From NCBI GenBank assembly GCA_025642065.1, contig JAODUP010000065.1:400001-464000 (forward strand): 64,000 bases of DNA. The letters are read 5' to 3'. The stretch is from Paralvinella palmiformis (taxonomy: Eukaryota > Annelida > Polychaeta > Terebellida > Alvinellidae). This document shows, in pieces, positions 1-12,808 of this stretch (positions are counted from its first letter, which is position 1; each line of letters begins with the position of its first letter). The translations under genes and the position numbers were made by a program. The notes under the pieces were generated by a model. That model saw only the letters and a program-made list of their open reading frames with translations, was not told the DNA's origin and searched no databases.

Positions 1-114
1 ATTCTTCCAAGCACATATCACCATATGCCAATACAACCCCCCCCCCCTCCCCCCCCCCCCTTCATTTCGTGGTGCACATAAACCTACATCACTCTACTTA
101 CACCGTGAAGCGAC

Positions 115-296
115 GATGTTTGACGTTTTACGGCCACTGTTGTGCCCATGGCAGGCTAAATGGGCCGAGCAACCTCCAATGGTAATGAAGCGAAATCAAA
201 GATGAAACACCCTTCAGATATGCCCAGGCCGAGATTCGAACACGGGTGGTAGTGATCTGTGGTCCAACACGCTACCGCTAGATACGGAGGCGCCAA
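115..296 (-). repeat. tRNA-derived SINE, copy 1
   Basis: Same repeat as 1533-1716 on the same strand. On the minus strand it has an A-box/B-box-like head (B box near GTTCGAATC at about 233-241) and a body ending GGCCGTAAAACGTCAAACATC. The 3' body recurs at 17340-17410 and 58720-58765. Confidence 0.7.
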
Positions 297-299
297 CGC

Positions 300-1440
300 C
301 ATGAAGCGGAGACCTTAAATTAAGGTTTCGTCACTTGTCAAAGAGACATTTCAGTTCGTTCTGTGTCGTAATCTTAAGCCGGAAATCGATCCGACCCCAC
401 TCACGGCCACCAACACAAAAATGTCCGGGTTAAGACGACAATATAAGTATATCGATTGTTTAATGCATAAAAGTGACACTCTTAAACACGCCATAAATAA
501 ACCATGCAGTTAAGACTGCTAGCTCCCGGGTTGCGGGGCTAAACGCCAACAAGACCTCTCACACACATGCACACACACACTGACGGGTTCAAGTACGATT
601 CTTAGACGCGGCGTGTCCGTATAGACCTAACATCCGAACCACGATTGCCGAACCCCGACTCTAAGACCGATCGGCGACACACGCGTGATTACCTAAACTT
701 ACCTGTAGCTCGCAGCCTTTACGCGTTTTCGAAGACGCTACCAAGGTGAGATGACCCGACTGTAACTTTCTACCTTATTCCTTAGTTTTCGCCCAGTATC
801 TATATCCATACACAAAAACGGACGCGCGCCCCGTCGTCTTCGACTGACGCAAAGTCGCTCATATACACACCACCTGCATGTCTTATGACCGGTCGCTGAC
901 GAACATCACCAAATTACGAAGTACTTATTGACGATGGCCTGCCGGGTTAAACAAGCCGCGTTAAGTAGGCTCCGTTTGCGAGCTTTAATCTCCGGCTAAC
1001 AAAGGAGGCCAGACATATTAAATATTCGTCTCTAATTGGCTTCCTGTATTTAATACTATTAAGATCTGCCGATTGCGTTGTGTATTAGCGGCCTAATAGA
1101 GCGGGGTACGTTGCCGTCACCGAGCCTCATCGTACGCGATCGTCAGCCGAACAACTGTAACCAATAGCAACTGACACGGTCTCGTTGAACTAAATCGCGA
1201 TAAGAAATGTAAACATTAACCTCGTCCAATCGAAACGACACCGCATGGTATTTCTTGCCGTGACTAAGCCATCATATTTACGTCAGGTGTTGGCTAAACG
1301 ACCCCGAGTGTACGTCACACCTATCTTTGTATCATATTTCCATAAGTAGAAAATACTGTATTTCTTAACGTCCTTCCAGTTACTAATAAGCCCGACTATA
1401 AGCGTTTTTATTCGTATTTTATTTCAGCAAGATTGTTTTC
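300..1440. other. CpG-rich segment without ORFs
   Basis: No reading frame of 60 codons on either strand and no repeat that I recognise. CpG is unusually common: I count 14 CpG in the 120 bases from 601 to 720, whereas many 60-base lines elsewhere in the window have none. It lies between two SINE copies on the same strand. Confidence 0.6.
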
Positions 1441-1532
1441 CCCCGGAAAGATACCATTGTTCGAGTTGCAATAAATGAAGAACAAATTTCTCATTGTGTG
1501 TGTGTGTGCGCGCGCGCGTGTTTGTGTGTGAT

Positions 1533-1716
1533 GATTGATGTTTTACGGCCACTTTTGTGCAAATGGTAAGCTAAATGGGCCGAGCGAGCTACAACGGTAA
1601 TGAAGCGAAGTCAAAGATGAAACATCCTTCAGATATTCCCACGGCAAGATTCGAACTCAGTTGGTAGTGATCTGTGTGATCCAACGCGCTCGACCAGTTA
1701 GACCACGGATCCGCCC
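1533..1716 (-). repeat. tRNA-derived SINE, copy 2
   Basis: On the minus strand the head reads GTGGTCTAACTGGTCGAGCG (A box) and later GAGTTCGAATCTTG (B box), then the shared body GGCCCATTTAGC. The lack of acceptor-stem pairing and the long body show a SINE rather than a tRNA gene. Confidence 0.75.
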
Positions 1717-1774
1717 TGTGTGTGTGTGTGTGTGTACACTGAACTGTGACAGAACAATTGCTAAATAAATAGGA

Positions 1775-1815
<41 letters not shown>

Positions 1816-1859
1816 CATCATCATCATGCTGTCGGTCGAGATGCGACAAAGACTGCTTC

Positions 1860-4080
1860 CATCACTTGACTATTGCTCTCCGTTTATCTCTTTGCTGTGA
1901 GAGTGATGTCCATGAGTCGGTCTTTATGTCTCTCAGCTTCAAGTTTCTCTTGGCGGTATCCTTGAACCGGAGATGAGGGCGACCTCTCTTTCTGTGACCA
2001 GAAGATAGTTGAGAGTAGAGAACCTGCTTTGGTACCATGTCTGGTGACATCCTCATGAGGGGTCCAGTCGACTGGAGATTCTTTCTGATCAGAAGATCTT
2101 CCATCGATGACTGTCTTGTCCGTTCGAGTATTTCCTTGTTTGTCACTTTGTCCATCCAGGTTATCCTCATGATCGAACGCAGATGTCGCATCATGAAGGC
2201 ATTCAGCTTTTCCACCCGTCGTCTGTACACTGCCCAGGCCTCGGCTTCGTATAGGAGAATGGACAGCACAATTACACGGTATATCTTGCCTTTAACCCTT
2301 TAGCCTCTCTAGTTCTTGTAGAGTTGAGTTGGTACAGCACCTCGGTCTTCTTGATGTTAATCATCAGGCCGAACTTCTTTGACGCATCGGAGAAAGCATC
2401 CACTATTTCCTATATCTTTCAGCAGAGTGTGCAACCAGTGCACTGTCATCTGCGAATAGCAGCTCTCTCATCAGTATCCGAGTAGCCTTGGTCTTAGCTC
2501 TGAAGTGTCCGACATTGAATAGGTTAGCGCTCTGTCATGACTGTATGTAGATGCCACCCCCCATGTATCGGAAAGCCTCATCGAGGATTACTGATACAAA
2601 GATGGAGAAGAGCGTGGGGGCCAGTGCACAACCTTGCTTGGCCACGTTTGTGACCGTGAACGATTCCGAGACTTCCCCTCCAACACTAACATTCGCCATA
2701 ATTCTAGTGTGTAGTTCCTCGATCATTGTTGTGAACTTCTCTGGGCAGCCGTACTTCCTCAGTAGCTGCCATAGCCCGCTCCTCCCAACTGTATCGAACG
2801 CCTTACTCAAGTCGACAAATACTATGTACAGTGGTCGGTTCAGCTCAATGCTTCTTTCTTGTAGCTGTCGGAGACAAAATATCATATCCACGATGCTCCG
2901 GTTTCCTCTGAAACCACATTGTGTCTCCGGAACTACTTCTGGTGTTATGTGGGTAGGTAGTCTGTACAGGAAGATCATGGCGAAGATCTTGCCTTCTATA
3001 AAAAGAAGCGAGTTTCCTCTATAGTTCCCACAGTCTGTTGGATCACCTTTCTTGTAAATTGTTACAATGCTGGCATTCTTCCATGCTTGTGGTACAGAAC
3101 CCACCTCCCGGGCATTGGTGATTAGTTGGTGCAGTCTGCTGAACAGATTGTCTCCTCCGTGCGTCCATACTTCTGCAGGAACTCCATCTCCTCCAAGTGC
3201 TTTGCCATCTTTCAGGCTGGCGATTGTTTTAGCCATTTCATCCATGGTTGGAATCTCATCGAGGCTTGTCTTGTTATTGCGTTGCCGGATGCTGTCCAGA
3301 GCTTCGTGATCTATATCACCAGGGACATTGGGTAGCTTTTGGATGTATTCATCCCATCTTGCCACAACTCTCTTGCTGTCAGAGAAGGTATCCATTCCAT
3401 CTGTTGATTTCAGGTCCCCATGCTTCCTTCATTCCATTGTAGAACCCCATCATTTGTTTCTGTCAGCAGCTATCTGCAGCTCCTCTGCCTTCATTTCCCA
3501 CCAGTCTGACTTCTGTACACGGGTGCGTTCTTGTAGCAGACTGAAGGTATCTTTATTTGCTGCTGTAGTGTGGCTAGTACTCCTGATTTGCAACACTCTG
3601 GTGGGCTTGCCTAGATATGTCTTGGCTGTTTTGTGTACGACCTGCTGCAGAGCTACCCATTTCTCGTCTGGTGTTGAGTTTTCCTTCTCGTCCCAATAGG
3701 TGAGAGCACTGTCCATCACCTGCTCAGGGCTCTCCCTATGGATGATGTGGAGTTGCATTTCCCAATCCCATGTTTGCCCATGACCAAGGGCCACTTGCCA
3801 TTTTCTCTTCCTATCCTCGCATTGAAGTCTCCTATCAGCGGTAGCTTATCTGTACAAGGGATGCCACTGAGCCCATTTGCAAGCCAGCTGTAGAAGGCCT
3901 CTGTTTTCATCTGGGTTTTTCATTCTTGGAGCGTACACGCTGATAATTGTAGCAAAGTTGTCCGTACTCAGGGGTAGTCTCATCGTCATGATTCTATCAC
4001 TTACTGGCCGTGTCATTTCTGTCATGGCAGGGGTGTCAAACTCCCTGAGGTATTGCAACACTTGAGGTACTGCAATACCT
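1860..4080 (-). mobile_element. 5'-truncated non-LTR retrotransposon (LINE) remnant
   Basis: In minus-strand order: part of an AP-endonuclease domain (about 4060-3720, ending in the catalytic strand IGDFNARIG), a linker (3794-3450), the reverse transcriptase (3395-2535), and a C-terminal tail (2269-1862). RT motifs visible: SIVTIYKKGDPTDCGNYRG, QCGFRGNRSIVDMIF, VFVDLSKAFDT and TNVAKQGCALAPTLFS. The FADD box is intact but lies in another frame at 2456-2445. Frame changes near 3720, 3420, 2530 and 2280 make it a dead copy. The truncated 5' end abuts a (CA)n(TA)n microsatellite. I do not assign a clade. Confidence 0.88.
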
Positions 4081-4104
4081 GCATACACACACACACACAC
4101 ACAC

Positions 4105-4139
<35 letters not shown>

Positions 4140-4325
4140 TAAGTAAGTACTTATAGCAAAATGTTTTTACAGTTCTATTACCTAAGATGAATGCATTAAT
4201 AAGAAACAAAAACTGATTTTGACTTGGTGATCTTGTATTATATAATTATTCAACATCATACAAATACGTCATACATAACCTTAAGTTATCACAGTGATGA
4301 GAAAAGAAAATATCAGAACCAATAT

Positions 4326-4430
4326 GTACATATGTTACAGTTAATCTTTATAATCAGGTAATATACATATTACCTGAAATATTTCAAGTAATATACGTTA
4401 TAAAGATTAACTGTAACGTATATACTGAGA
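4326..4430. repeat. Foldback AT-rich repeat, copy 1
   Basis: Inverted arms: ACAGTTAATCTTTATAA near 4337 pairs with TTATAAAGATTAACTGT near 4399, and GGTAATATACATATTACC forms an inner palindrome. Related to 5755-5918. Probably a small MITE-like element. Confidence 0.65.
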
Positions 4431-5634
4431 ACAATCCCCGGATATATAATAAATTGCGCGCGCGTGTGTTTGTTTCAAACGCCGAAATAACACACACACA
4501 ACACACACATACAGAGAGGGGGGGGGGAACTGTAAGTAATCTTCAAGATATTCCTAACTGGAGAGGTAGCTATCTACATCCGGTATATCCATACATCGAT
4601 AGTTAAAATATACTTTTTTTATATTTACGGAATTCTTCTTCTTCTGGAAGAACCCAAACGTAATTACAAGACTTGGCTAATACTATTGATAAATATCGTA
4701 TCAATTCATCCCCTTTCTGTGGTTTGATTTGTATAAAAATACAACTGAAAAATATGGCGCAAATTGATAACATCAATAGATGTTGGTATGGCAAGACAAG
4801 ACAAGACAAGACGATTGATTCACAATTTCCGATTCACATATAATACATGTCATACTATAATATTAATAGTAATAGAGGAAATTGAGGGACAAGCTGCTAC
4901 AAAATCAACATTGTTTTATCAAATGTTGTCAGTTGAAAACACCAAGTGATGCCAGCCATCTTAGATAATTTCAAACAAAAGTGGCAAGAAATACTATCAC
5001 AAAGTAAATGCAACGAAGTAAGAAATTTAAGAACTTGATCTTTTTGTGATCCGTGAGATTGTGTGAAGATTAATTTGAAAACCATCGAATGACTAATCAG
5101 GAATAATCTGAATTTTCTCAGTAATGTGGCTATGAAATTATGTTAAAATAGTTAACAACAACAATAACAATAATAATAATTATTATTTATTTAGCAAGTA
5201 GCTCTTTATTTTCAAGCATTTTACAGTCATTAGGACCGCTGATATAACGTATACAATCTACAAGTCAGACCAGACAACATGTATATACTGAACGGTAAGT
5301 TGGATCTTCGCTGTCCTACGTCTAAACTTGAACTGCTACATGGGTATAAAGCAGGATCCATATCTGTTTGATATATGGATCTCAGTAGTACCCAAGACAT
5401 GTTCTATGTAAGAAGCGGTTCTACATGAATCATGGTCCATATTCCCCGATTGTTGTTTGTTTACATAAGTTGTTTGGGGGGTTTCGATAGATATTTAATA
5501 CGCGTTTAATGTACATATGTAACATATGAAAAACATTAGACCATATCAGAAAATAACTATTTGCTGGAAAAAAGTATTCAAAATTACTCTTAATATTTAG
5601 TAAATTACAAAATAAATAATCATTCTTACCCCCC

Positions 5635-5680
<46 letters not shown>

Positions 5681-5754
5681 TCTGCCCTGAAAATCAGTCC
5701 CACAAAACCAATCGAATTCAAACCCAGAACCTAAGTGTTTACAATCCAGTTTAT

Positions 5755-5918
5755 ACATATGTTATAGTTAATCTCTATAATCAGGTAATATGTATATTAC
5801 TTGAAATATTCAGGTAATACGTTTATTTCTAACTGAGATTTAATACAGATTACCTGAAAAGTTTAGGTAACATATACATATTACCTGATTATACAGATTA
5901 ACTGTAACATATATACAG
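5755..5918. repeat. Foldback AT-rich repeat, copy 2
   Basis: Starts TATGTTATAGTTAATCTCT and ends with the inverse, CAGATTAACTGTAACATATA. It shares arms and the inner TATAATCAGGTAATAT motif with the copy at 4326, but has a longer middle. Confidence 0.65.
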
Positions 5919-6020
5919 TTCTGAGTTATTGTGTGGTATATTTAAATTATGAGGCATTATATATACTCACCAGGTGGCAGCAACATCCCAAACTCTATAT
6001 ACATTTATATACCTCATTAA

Positions 6021-6069
<49 letters not shown>

Positions 6070-6304
6070 AATTCAATTCGTTTATTTTAAATTTTTTTAA
6101 AGGGGAATGCTTGAAGCATTGCTTATATAATGCACCCCCCGTTGGTTTTGAAGGAAAAAAACCCTGTAATAATGCATTATTTGGAGGAAACTTTTCATTG
6201 GTATAGAAATGTATATAAACATCTTGGATTATATATATGTATATATATATATCAAGTGATATATATATATATATATATATAAAAATTAAATTGCTTGTGA
6301 GCTC

Positions 6305-6480
6305 CGGTGCCTTAAGAGCTCCAGTGGCCTAGCCGTTAAGATCTCGGCACTTGGTGCCAAGGGTCACAGGTTCGATCCCAGCAAGAGGTCGAAACTTTTC
6401 CAGAGATTAATTTCTCGGCTCACAACATCGTGGGTGGCTCACCACGTTAAATGGTGCTGCCGTCTCCATTGAATTATTAA
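6305..6480 (+). repeat. tRNA-derived SINE, second family
   Basis: The head GTGGCCTAGCCGTTAAG resembles a tRNA A box, and CACAGGTTCGATCCCAG at about 6366-6382 is a near-perfect B box. The body after it (TTTCTCGGCTCACAACAT) recurs loosely near 49068-49088. No acceptor stem can be paired, so this is not a tRNA gene. Confidence 0.65.
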
Positions 6481-7649
6481 AAATAAAGGGGGATGTTAAA
6501 ACCCACTGAGGACGTAAAACACTCTGGCAGTGACCACCCTCATGGTATTTCGGCTCCATCTTTCCGTACTGCTCCCCTGTGAGTGGTGGGGGGGGGGATT
6601 TCTCAACCATTCCAACATAGAGGCTGTGCTGAATAATTCTCCCCGAAAAACAAAGCATTAAATTGTGTGACGGAGTAAATATATCAGTGTCGTTTAATGG
6701 CTCTATCAGTTTCAGAGTACCCACGAGTTTATTAAAATTGATTGACAAGGTTTGTTTCGTTATCTACTGAATTAATAAGTGGTACGAAGTCTGTAGAATT
6801 ATATGATGCGTTATTATGTAGTCAATATATCATATGTGAAAGGGCGTATTTTTATAACTGGTTGGAATATACGAACGAGTTTGGGCGATAATAGATAACA
6901 TGACACTCCGCAAGTTACATTTGACGAGTACTACTACTAGACTTACTACTAGACACTTCGCCCCATTGGACAGACCGCCCCACACATTTCGCCCCATTGA
7001 CCGGGACAATTCGCCCTGTATGCAATTCGCCACTTAATACATATAGTAGGTACTTGCACATTTTTTTAGAATTGTAAATAGAAACAGCTTCATTTGATAG
7101 AGCTTGGAAATTGCTTAATAGCTTAATTAAAAACAAAGATATGGGAGTTTAAAGTTAATAATTTTGGAGTCCACAGTTAATGGTAATTCTTAAAGAATAA
7201 GACAAAAAAACTGTGACCAACTAGTGAAATAGCTAATACAATCACCTTGGTTTAAACATTATATCTGGCTTAATACTACAGATATGGCTTTAAAATTTTC
7301 TGGATATGATTACCCTGGAATTCTGAAAATAATATTTCTTTGCAGAGCTGACCATAGTGGCATGACCTTGACCTTTAAAGAGTCAAGGTCAAGTGAACCA
7401 AGATCGTAAATGAACAATATGATGAATATCAATGCATTTTCAAGCTAAATAATGCATGAAAAATAGTTTAGGGGCTTTATGACTTACCTTAAGTACAATG
7501 AAGCTACAACAAATAAAGAAAAACATTGACAGTTATCTTAAATTTGTTGAAATTGACCATTTTGAATAAATTAAGCAGAATTTTTTTTTACTGAAACACA
7601 TCATGTGTAGTATCAAATGAATGCTTGCAGTTTCATCACTGTAAATAAA

Positions 7650-7687
<38 letters not shown>

Positions 7688-8160
7688 TATGATGTTTACT
7701 TTTGCTGTTAGCACAAACAATAAAGGGACAACACACAGCTTTTCTCCAATCATTTTAATGAGCAAACCGTAATATAAAAAACGAAAACCTGCAATATACA
7801 ATTAGGAAGTATTTAGAATCACAATACACATCAAGATTGAGCAGTTTATCAATAGGAAATGCTCAATAAAGCTTATTATTTAAATACATCTTACTTTACA
7901 ATAACCAAACAACATTAATATGAATTATACTGATCCAGTATAATTTAAAACAATCCGCATAATATAATAATAGTAACTGGTTCACACAAGCAATCACACT
8001 AACTTGGTTCTAACGATTTCGGATGTAAACCTTCTACTACATGTACAGAGTGGCGCAATATATTTGATATGCTAAATAAAGCCTCTGACACATATAATTC
8101 AAAAGTAATATAAATGATTTATGTTTTATAACCAGTCTTTGAGTCAATTATTAAGTTCCC
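6480..8160. other. Intergenic, no gene seen
   Basis: AT-rich with an (AT)n tract at about 7650-7682. Several short frames exist on the minus strand but none shows family motifs or coding character that I can support. Confidence 0.45.
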
Positions 8161-8239
8161 ATGTTAAAACTAGTTTTAGTCTGGTTGAATGAACACCAAT
8201 GTAAAAATCTGCTAAAATTTGAGAAAGTGTCATAAAATA

Positions 8240-9235
8240 GTCCTCAGAGTCTTCTAGCCCCTCTTCTACAGTCCAGTAGGAAATTGTTAAAGTACACATA
8301 TTTGTTGTGAGGTGCTGTCTTAGCCTTTATAACTTTGCCACAAAACAAGACATTTTCCCCAGCATCAATCTCCCACACATTTTCATTTATGATTTGTAGA
8401 GTACTAACCTCCTTCTGTAATTCACTATTTATAATTTTCAGATTTCTAATCTCTAAACTAGTTTTGGCTTTGTAGTGTTTAAAGTCAGATTTTATCTTTA
8501 TTTTAGACCTGGGGAGTTTTAATATTTCTTTCTCGTCATTCCCATAATCTACCTGTTGCAGTTTAGCCTTCAAATAAGTTATCTCCTTGTCCTTGACAGC
8601 ACAGATTTTTTTTAGTTGTCTACGATCACTACGGAGGTTATGCTCGATTTCGGTTTTTCTGTCCAAAGACTGTTTTAATCTTTTCATGACATCATTTGAA
8701 CTTGCTGTCAATTTCTGGAATGCCAACTGAGATTTTAAATCACCCTTTGCCTTTACCAGCTTACAAATCCTTTTTCTTCTAATATCACATTTAAAAAAAT
8801 CACTCTTTAGTTTCTTTTTAGATCACTCCGTTAATTTATTTCAGCTTCTGTCAGTGAGCTGGTTGTTTTAATATTAGATGGTGGAGGAATGACAATCTGT
8901 GGAATTTGGAACAATTCTTTTACCATTTCCTCTATTAGATGAAAGGTCCTTGCAGGTTTTGTTTTATAAGAGTCTAGTTTTTTTTTACATATTTAATGAT
9001 AATTTGTCTTAATGCTCCAAGATTGACATCATGGATACCATTTATCAAGGCAATTTCAACAAGTTTTCTCACTGTAAAACCGTAGCCCTTTTTCTTGGAA
9101 GCACCTGAATGTATATAAAGCAACAATCCTACCCAAAAGCCCTCAGTCTGCAAAAGGTTGGAACTATCAATGTCATCCCGAAAACTTGCGATTATCTGCC
9201 AGACATCACTGGCTGTGTTTGTTATTTTCACCGTC
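8240..9235 (-). pseudogene. Unrecognised coding remnant with coiled-coil part
   Basis: On the minus strand a first segment (9231-8974) reads LLQTEGFWVGLLLYIHSGAS and LGALRQIIIKYVKKN. A one-base slip in a poly-A run near 8980-8990 lets it continue as LDSYKTKPARTFHLIEEMVK until a stop near 8840. A third segment (8726-8244) is Lys/Glu-rich and coiled-coil-like (LKQSLDRKTEIEHNLRSDRR, YLKAKLQQVD), ending NNFLLDCRRGARRL. Composition and length suggest former protein, perhaps from a transposon since it lies next to a pogo tail. I do not recognise the family. A spliced host gene on this strand remains possible. Confidence 0.4.
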
Positions 9236-9309
9236 TAACTCAATATCTAATTAAAACAAGCAGTTTTTTAATATATATGATTATGAATACCAGGACCTGC
9301 TTAAATGTT

Positions 9310-9530
9310 ATGTACTAAACTAACTGAGGATGTGGCGGACAGCGACGACTATGGTGATTACTATGATGATTCTGTTGCTACGTGTGAGATTCTGGATTAC
9401 AACTGGGTCAGCTTTTTCGCAGATGATGACAACGATTCAGATTTTGAGGAATTTTAAACCAATACCGTAAAATGTCTGAAAAACAAACTTCTCAATTGTG
9501 AGCAGTGATTTCTATTGTTTTTCTTTTAAA
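9310..9530 (+). mobile_element. 3' end of a pogo-family DNA transposon
   Basis: The plus strand reads an acidic C-terminus (DYGDYYDDSVATCEIL ... NDSDFEEF then stop at 9456-9458), typical of pogo/Tigger transposase tails. The bases after it (about 9459-9517) match the complement of 22632-22700, linking it to the pogo-like remnant in UTP4 intron 6. No intact transposase is present here. Confidence 0.55.
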
Positions 9531-9699
9531 AAAAGACACATTTAGTTCTGGTGTATAACACGGAAATTATGGTGGTGGAAATTACGGTAATTGACCTTGA
9601 CTTATACGGTGAGCATGGGCCTGAGGAAAGAATTACAGGGTCAAAAACCGACCTCGACTTATCTGCCAGGTCAACTTATACTCGAGTATATATGGTAGT

Positions 9700-10038
9700 T
9701 CTGCTTGGCAGAAGTCAGATCCTGTATTTACTTTCACAACCCTGCTGGGTACTAAACCTCTTACATATGGTGGGTTTACTAAAGTTCTCAAATGGTTATG
9801 AAAACAGTTAGATCTGGGGATAGACTATAGTGGTCACAGTTTTAGGAGAGGAAGGGCAAGTTTTTGTCCAGATTGGCATTCCAGGTGACATGATAAAATT
9901 CATTAATTCCTAAATAGCAATATCAGATTACAGGTATGCTATGTGGTGGTGTCACAGTGTTGTGAGCAAAGCCCACGTATCCAGACATTTAATTGGTTAA
10001 ACACTCACTTGGGGGTGCACTGTCGGTGTGTGTATCTG

Positions 10039-10075
<37 letters not shown>

Positions 10076-11091
10076 CACCAAAGTTCTGGATCATTTTGGT
10101 TTCATTTTATTGGTAACACCACATGTAAGTGTTAACATTGTAAAAATGGTAAATTAATTTGTGGATTTAATTTTTTTGTAGGAAACTTCAATTCCGATTC
10201 AAAATTCCAATTCCTTTTTTTAATAATAATTGGAATTGACCATAAATTCTGGAATTTAGTTGACAAACCTGCTCTTAATGTCACCTGTTTGGAAGCGCCA
10301 CTTACTATTAAACGCCAGCTTTCCAAAGTACTGATGCAAGTCCCATTCAAAGTTTGAATTTCAATCTGACCTGTATAGAGCCGCCACCTGCTAGACACAG
10401 CCAAATGCCATAGTGTCATAGTGTCCAACATTATTATCTGTCAAGCATCCGTCAGTTACAATAATTTGACTGAGGATTTATTAGCAGAATTGAGCACTGA
10501 TTACATATTGACCAATGATAGCTCTTCTCCCAGTTATGACGTTTTGTGCTGACAGTGTCTTGGCTAGTGGGCAGTGCTGTTTGCATTGTTATGTGATTTC
10601 AACACACCTTGAGTAAAGGTAATTGCTGCTTCAGCAGTTCTTGTTATATATATCAGACCCCCAGTTAGACTAGAAAAGGGGCAGGGTGGGAAGAAAGACA
10701 TGGGCACTGAGGGAGTGGATGGGCCAAACCGGGGGTGGGTTTGGGAGGGGGGAAGGCAAACTGTGATTGCACAAATAAGAATTTTAAAGGACAAGAACAA
10801 TGCAAGTCAGTTTTGATTCTGTATGAATTCCCTTTAAACAATAACTACACATAATTATGTATTTTTATCGGTCTTATTCTGTGGTATTATACTTATTTTG
10901 GAGGATAACATTTCAACACATTCATGTGAAAATTGGTCCACAAATGTAATAACATGGCATGTATACAATAATGACGAAGTAAAGAACATTTACATACGCA
11001 ATTAAATTATTTAATTTCCCATGCCATCACAGTTTTACTCATTTAGTAAATATTTTACTGTAACAAGTGAATGAGAACATGCCAATTCTTA

Positions 11092-11144
<53 letters not shown>

Positions 11145-11220
11145 CATATGCAAGTACGCCTACTTCTGAGATAAAATGTCACTAAGCACTAAGTTACAAT
11201 AACATTGTGCTCGTACTCAT
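9700..11220. other. Intergenic, mostly unassigned
   Basis: Holds an (AT)n tract at 10042-10072, a partial copy of the AATTCC-rich repeat at about 10145-10260, and an (AT)n/(GA)n compound microsatellite at 11091-11144. No convincing gene. Confidence 0.45.
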
Positions 11221-11224
11221 TTGA

Positions 11225-11525
11225 CCCTGTTTACTTTAAACTAGCCACTGGAACAAGAATGTGAAACCTTAGTCTCCTCTGTATCAATCTGGCCCACTTG
11301 ACTTCTGCCTCATATTTAATTGACTCCCACATTTCTTCCTCCGTGTTCAATTTTATGTTTAGCAATTTGTTCCAGTGTTCTGTCCAGTTGAAGCTTCCTG
11401 AGAATCTGTAATAGAGATGTACCTGGCTGCTGTGCTATGTCCAGTTGCCTCAGCCATTCCACCCACTTGTCAACTGGCGTCGAGAACCACCAAATATAAG
11501 ACCCATATACTGGTATATGTGGCAC
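11225..11525 (-). pseudogene. Unrecognised coding remnant
   Basis: The minus strand reads VDKWVEWLRQLDIAQQPGTS and LLQILRKLQLDRTLEQIAKH. After a one-base frame change near 11340 it continues EEEMWESIKYEAEVKWARLI to a stop near 11240. The amphipathic, charged character looks like former protein, but I cannot name a family. Weak call. Confidence 0.3.
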
Positions 11526-12054
11526 CTTTTCTGCTAAAGGTTTTTTGTTGTGACAGTGGCTTTTTGATGCAATTGACTAATGAAACACTCAACACAAAGG
11601 TTTGGTGTACCATGTTAAACATAAACGCCATTTGAAGATCACATGAATAGTGGTCGATCAGTAAAGGAAAAAGACAGTAACTTTAAATAATAAAATATGC
11701 ATAATATATGTTACTTAAGTTGTACAACAAGGATACATTGTTTTATATGTATTATGTATGATATGGGAGCTCATTGTGCAATCAGTGGTTTATAATTCAG
11801 TATGTACCTGTGTTTTCTGAGTTATTTATGTACAAGGGATATTTGTAATGACACATCTGATATTAGCGAAGATTAACACTAAAAGATTTATGCAACTAGA
11901 TTTACCGAATTTTAGCTAAAGCGGGAATGTTGTCATGTAATGGTTTTTATGTCAACGCCCATAATTTTTCAGCAGTAATTTTATGCAGACCGATTCTAGA
12001 ATGTGTTTTACGGGATTCCAGCCAAATTTAGATGAGGGAAGCAAAAAGTGACGA

Positions 12055-12260
12055 CGCTGTTGAGCATCAGAACCATGTTCGCTGGCATTAAACGTCCAAG
12101 CATTCAAAGAGCATGCGCCAAATATGCGTATTTCTGGTGCTTGGAAGTGGAGTTGCAAGCCGAGCATTGGAGTCGGCGCATGCGCAAGTGCTCGCCGCTA
12201 TTGGGAGCCAACACATGGGCACTGACTGCTCGGACCTTTAGCGCCAGTGAACACGGCTAC
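12055..12260. repeat. Inverted repeat with GTTCGCTGG/GGTCCGAGCA arms
   Basis: The left arm (about 12074-12102, GTTCGCTGGCATTAAACGTCC) is the inverse of the right arm (about 12230-12255, GACCTTTAGCGCCAGTGAAC). Similar sequence occurs at 44060-44240. The copy is GC-richer than its surroundings. Confidence 0.5.
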
Positions 12261-12808
12261 ACAACCACTTTGAAAAGATAACGGTTGAAGTGCAGCAGAA
12301 AATTTCCATCAGCAGCAATCTACCATCAAGTCTTCGTCCGTTACATGATACACCCACTAAATATTCCAAGTAATGAATGACCAAAGCTAAGATTCCATAT
12401 ACGCGATATGCGGATACGTCAAAAATGGAACAGCATGTAAACAGATGAGAGCGCTTCCATATATCCGGATGTGGCATACGATTTGTCCTGCGTATCGATG
12501 CGGAATCAGCAAACTGAATCACTTCATGTAGCAATTCATATGGCAACTGGTTAAAAACCGGACGGGGGAATCTAGAATATGATGTCGGGGGCAGTTGTTT
12601 CCCGAACAAGTTGGCGGGATTTTAGATTCTCTGGTCAACCTGAAGTATTGTTCAAATTTCTGCACATCAAATTGTAATTCAAATCTTAGGCATATTGCTG
12701 ATTAAACATTCTAAGGCTTTAACAACAGGAAATTGTTTTAATAATAATTTTATTTGTATTTTTTTATTTTATATTGTGTAAATCTGTTTTGGGGGAGTGA
12801 CTACTCAC

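Larger units (their letters stand above)
4140..6300. other. Intergenic, AT-rich, no gene seen
   Basis: Apart from the two foldback repeats this stretch holds microsatellites ((TG)n near 4461, (AT)n near 5637-5680, 6022-6062 and 6229-6281) and unassigned AT-rich sequence. Short frames in it lack any recognisable similarity. Confidence 0.5.

Noticed and set aside
2037..3699. Several plus-strand frames over the LINE
   Set aside because: They are shadows of the minus-strand reverse transcriptase, which has clear family motifs.
6317..6395. Possible tRNA gene
   Set aside because: A and B boxes are present, but the acceptor and anticodon stems do not pair and a SINE body follows.
7613..7801. Short frames with YIYIYI runs (also 1589-1849, 22289-22570)
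   Set aside because: They are translations of (AT)n microsatellites and have no other support.
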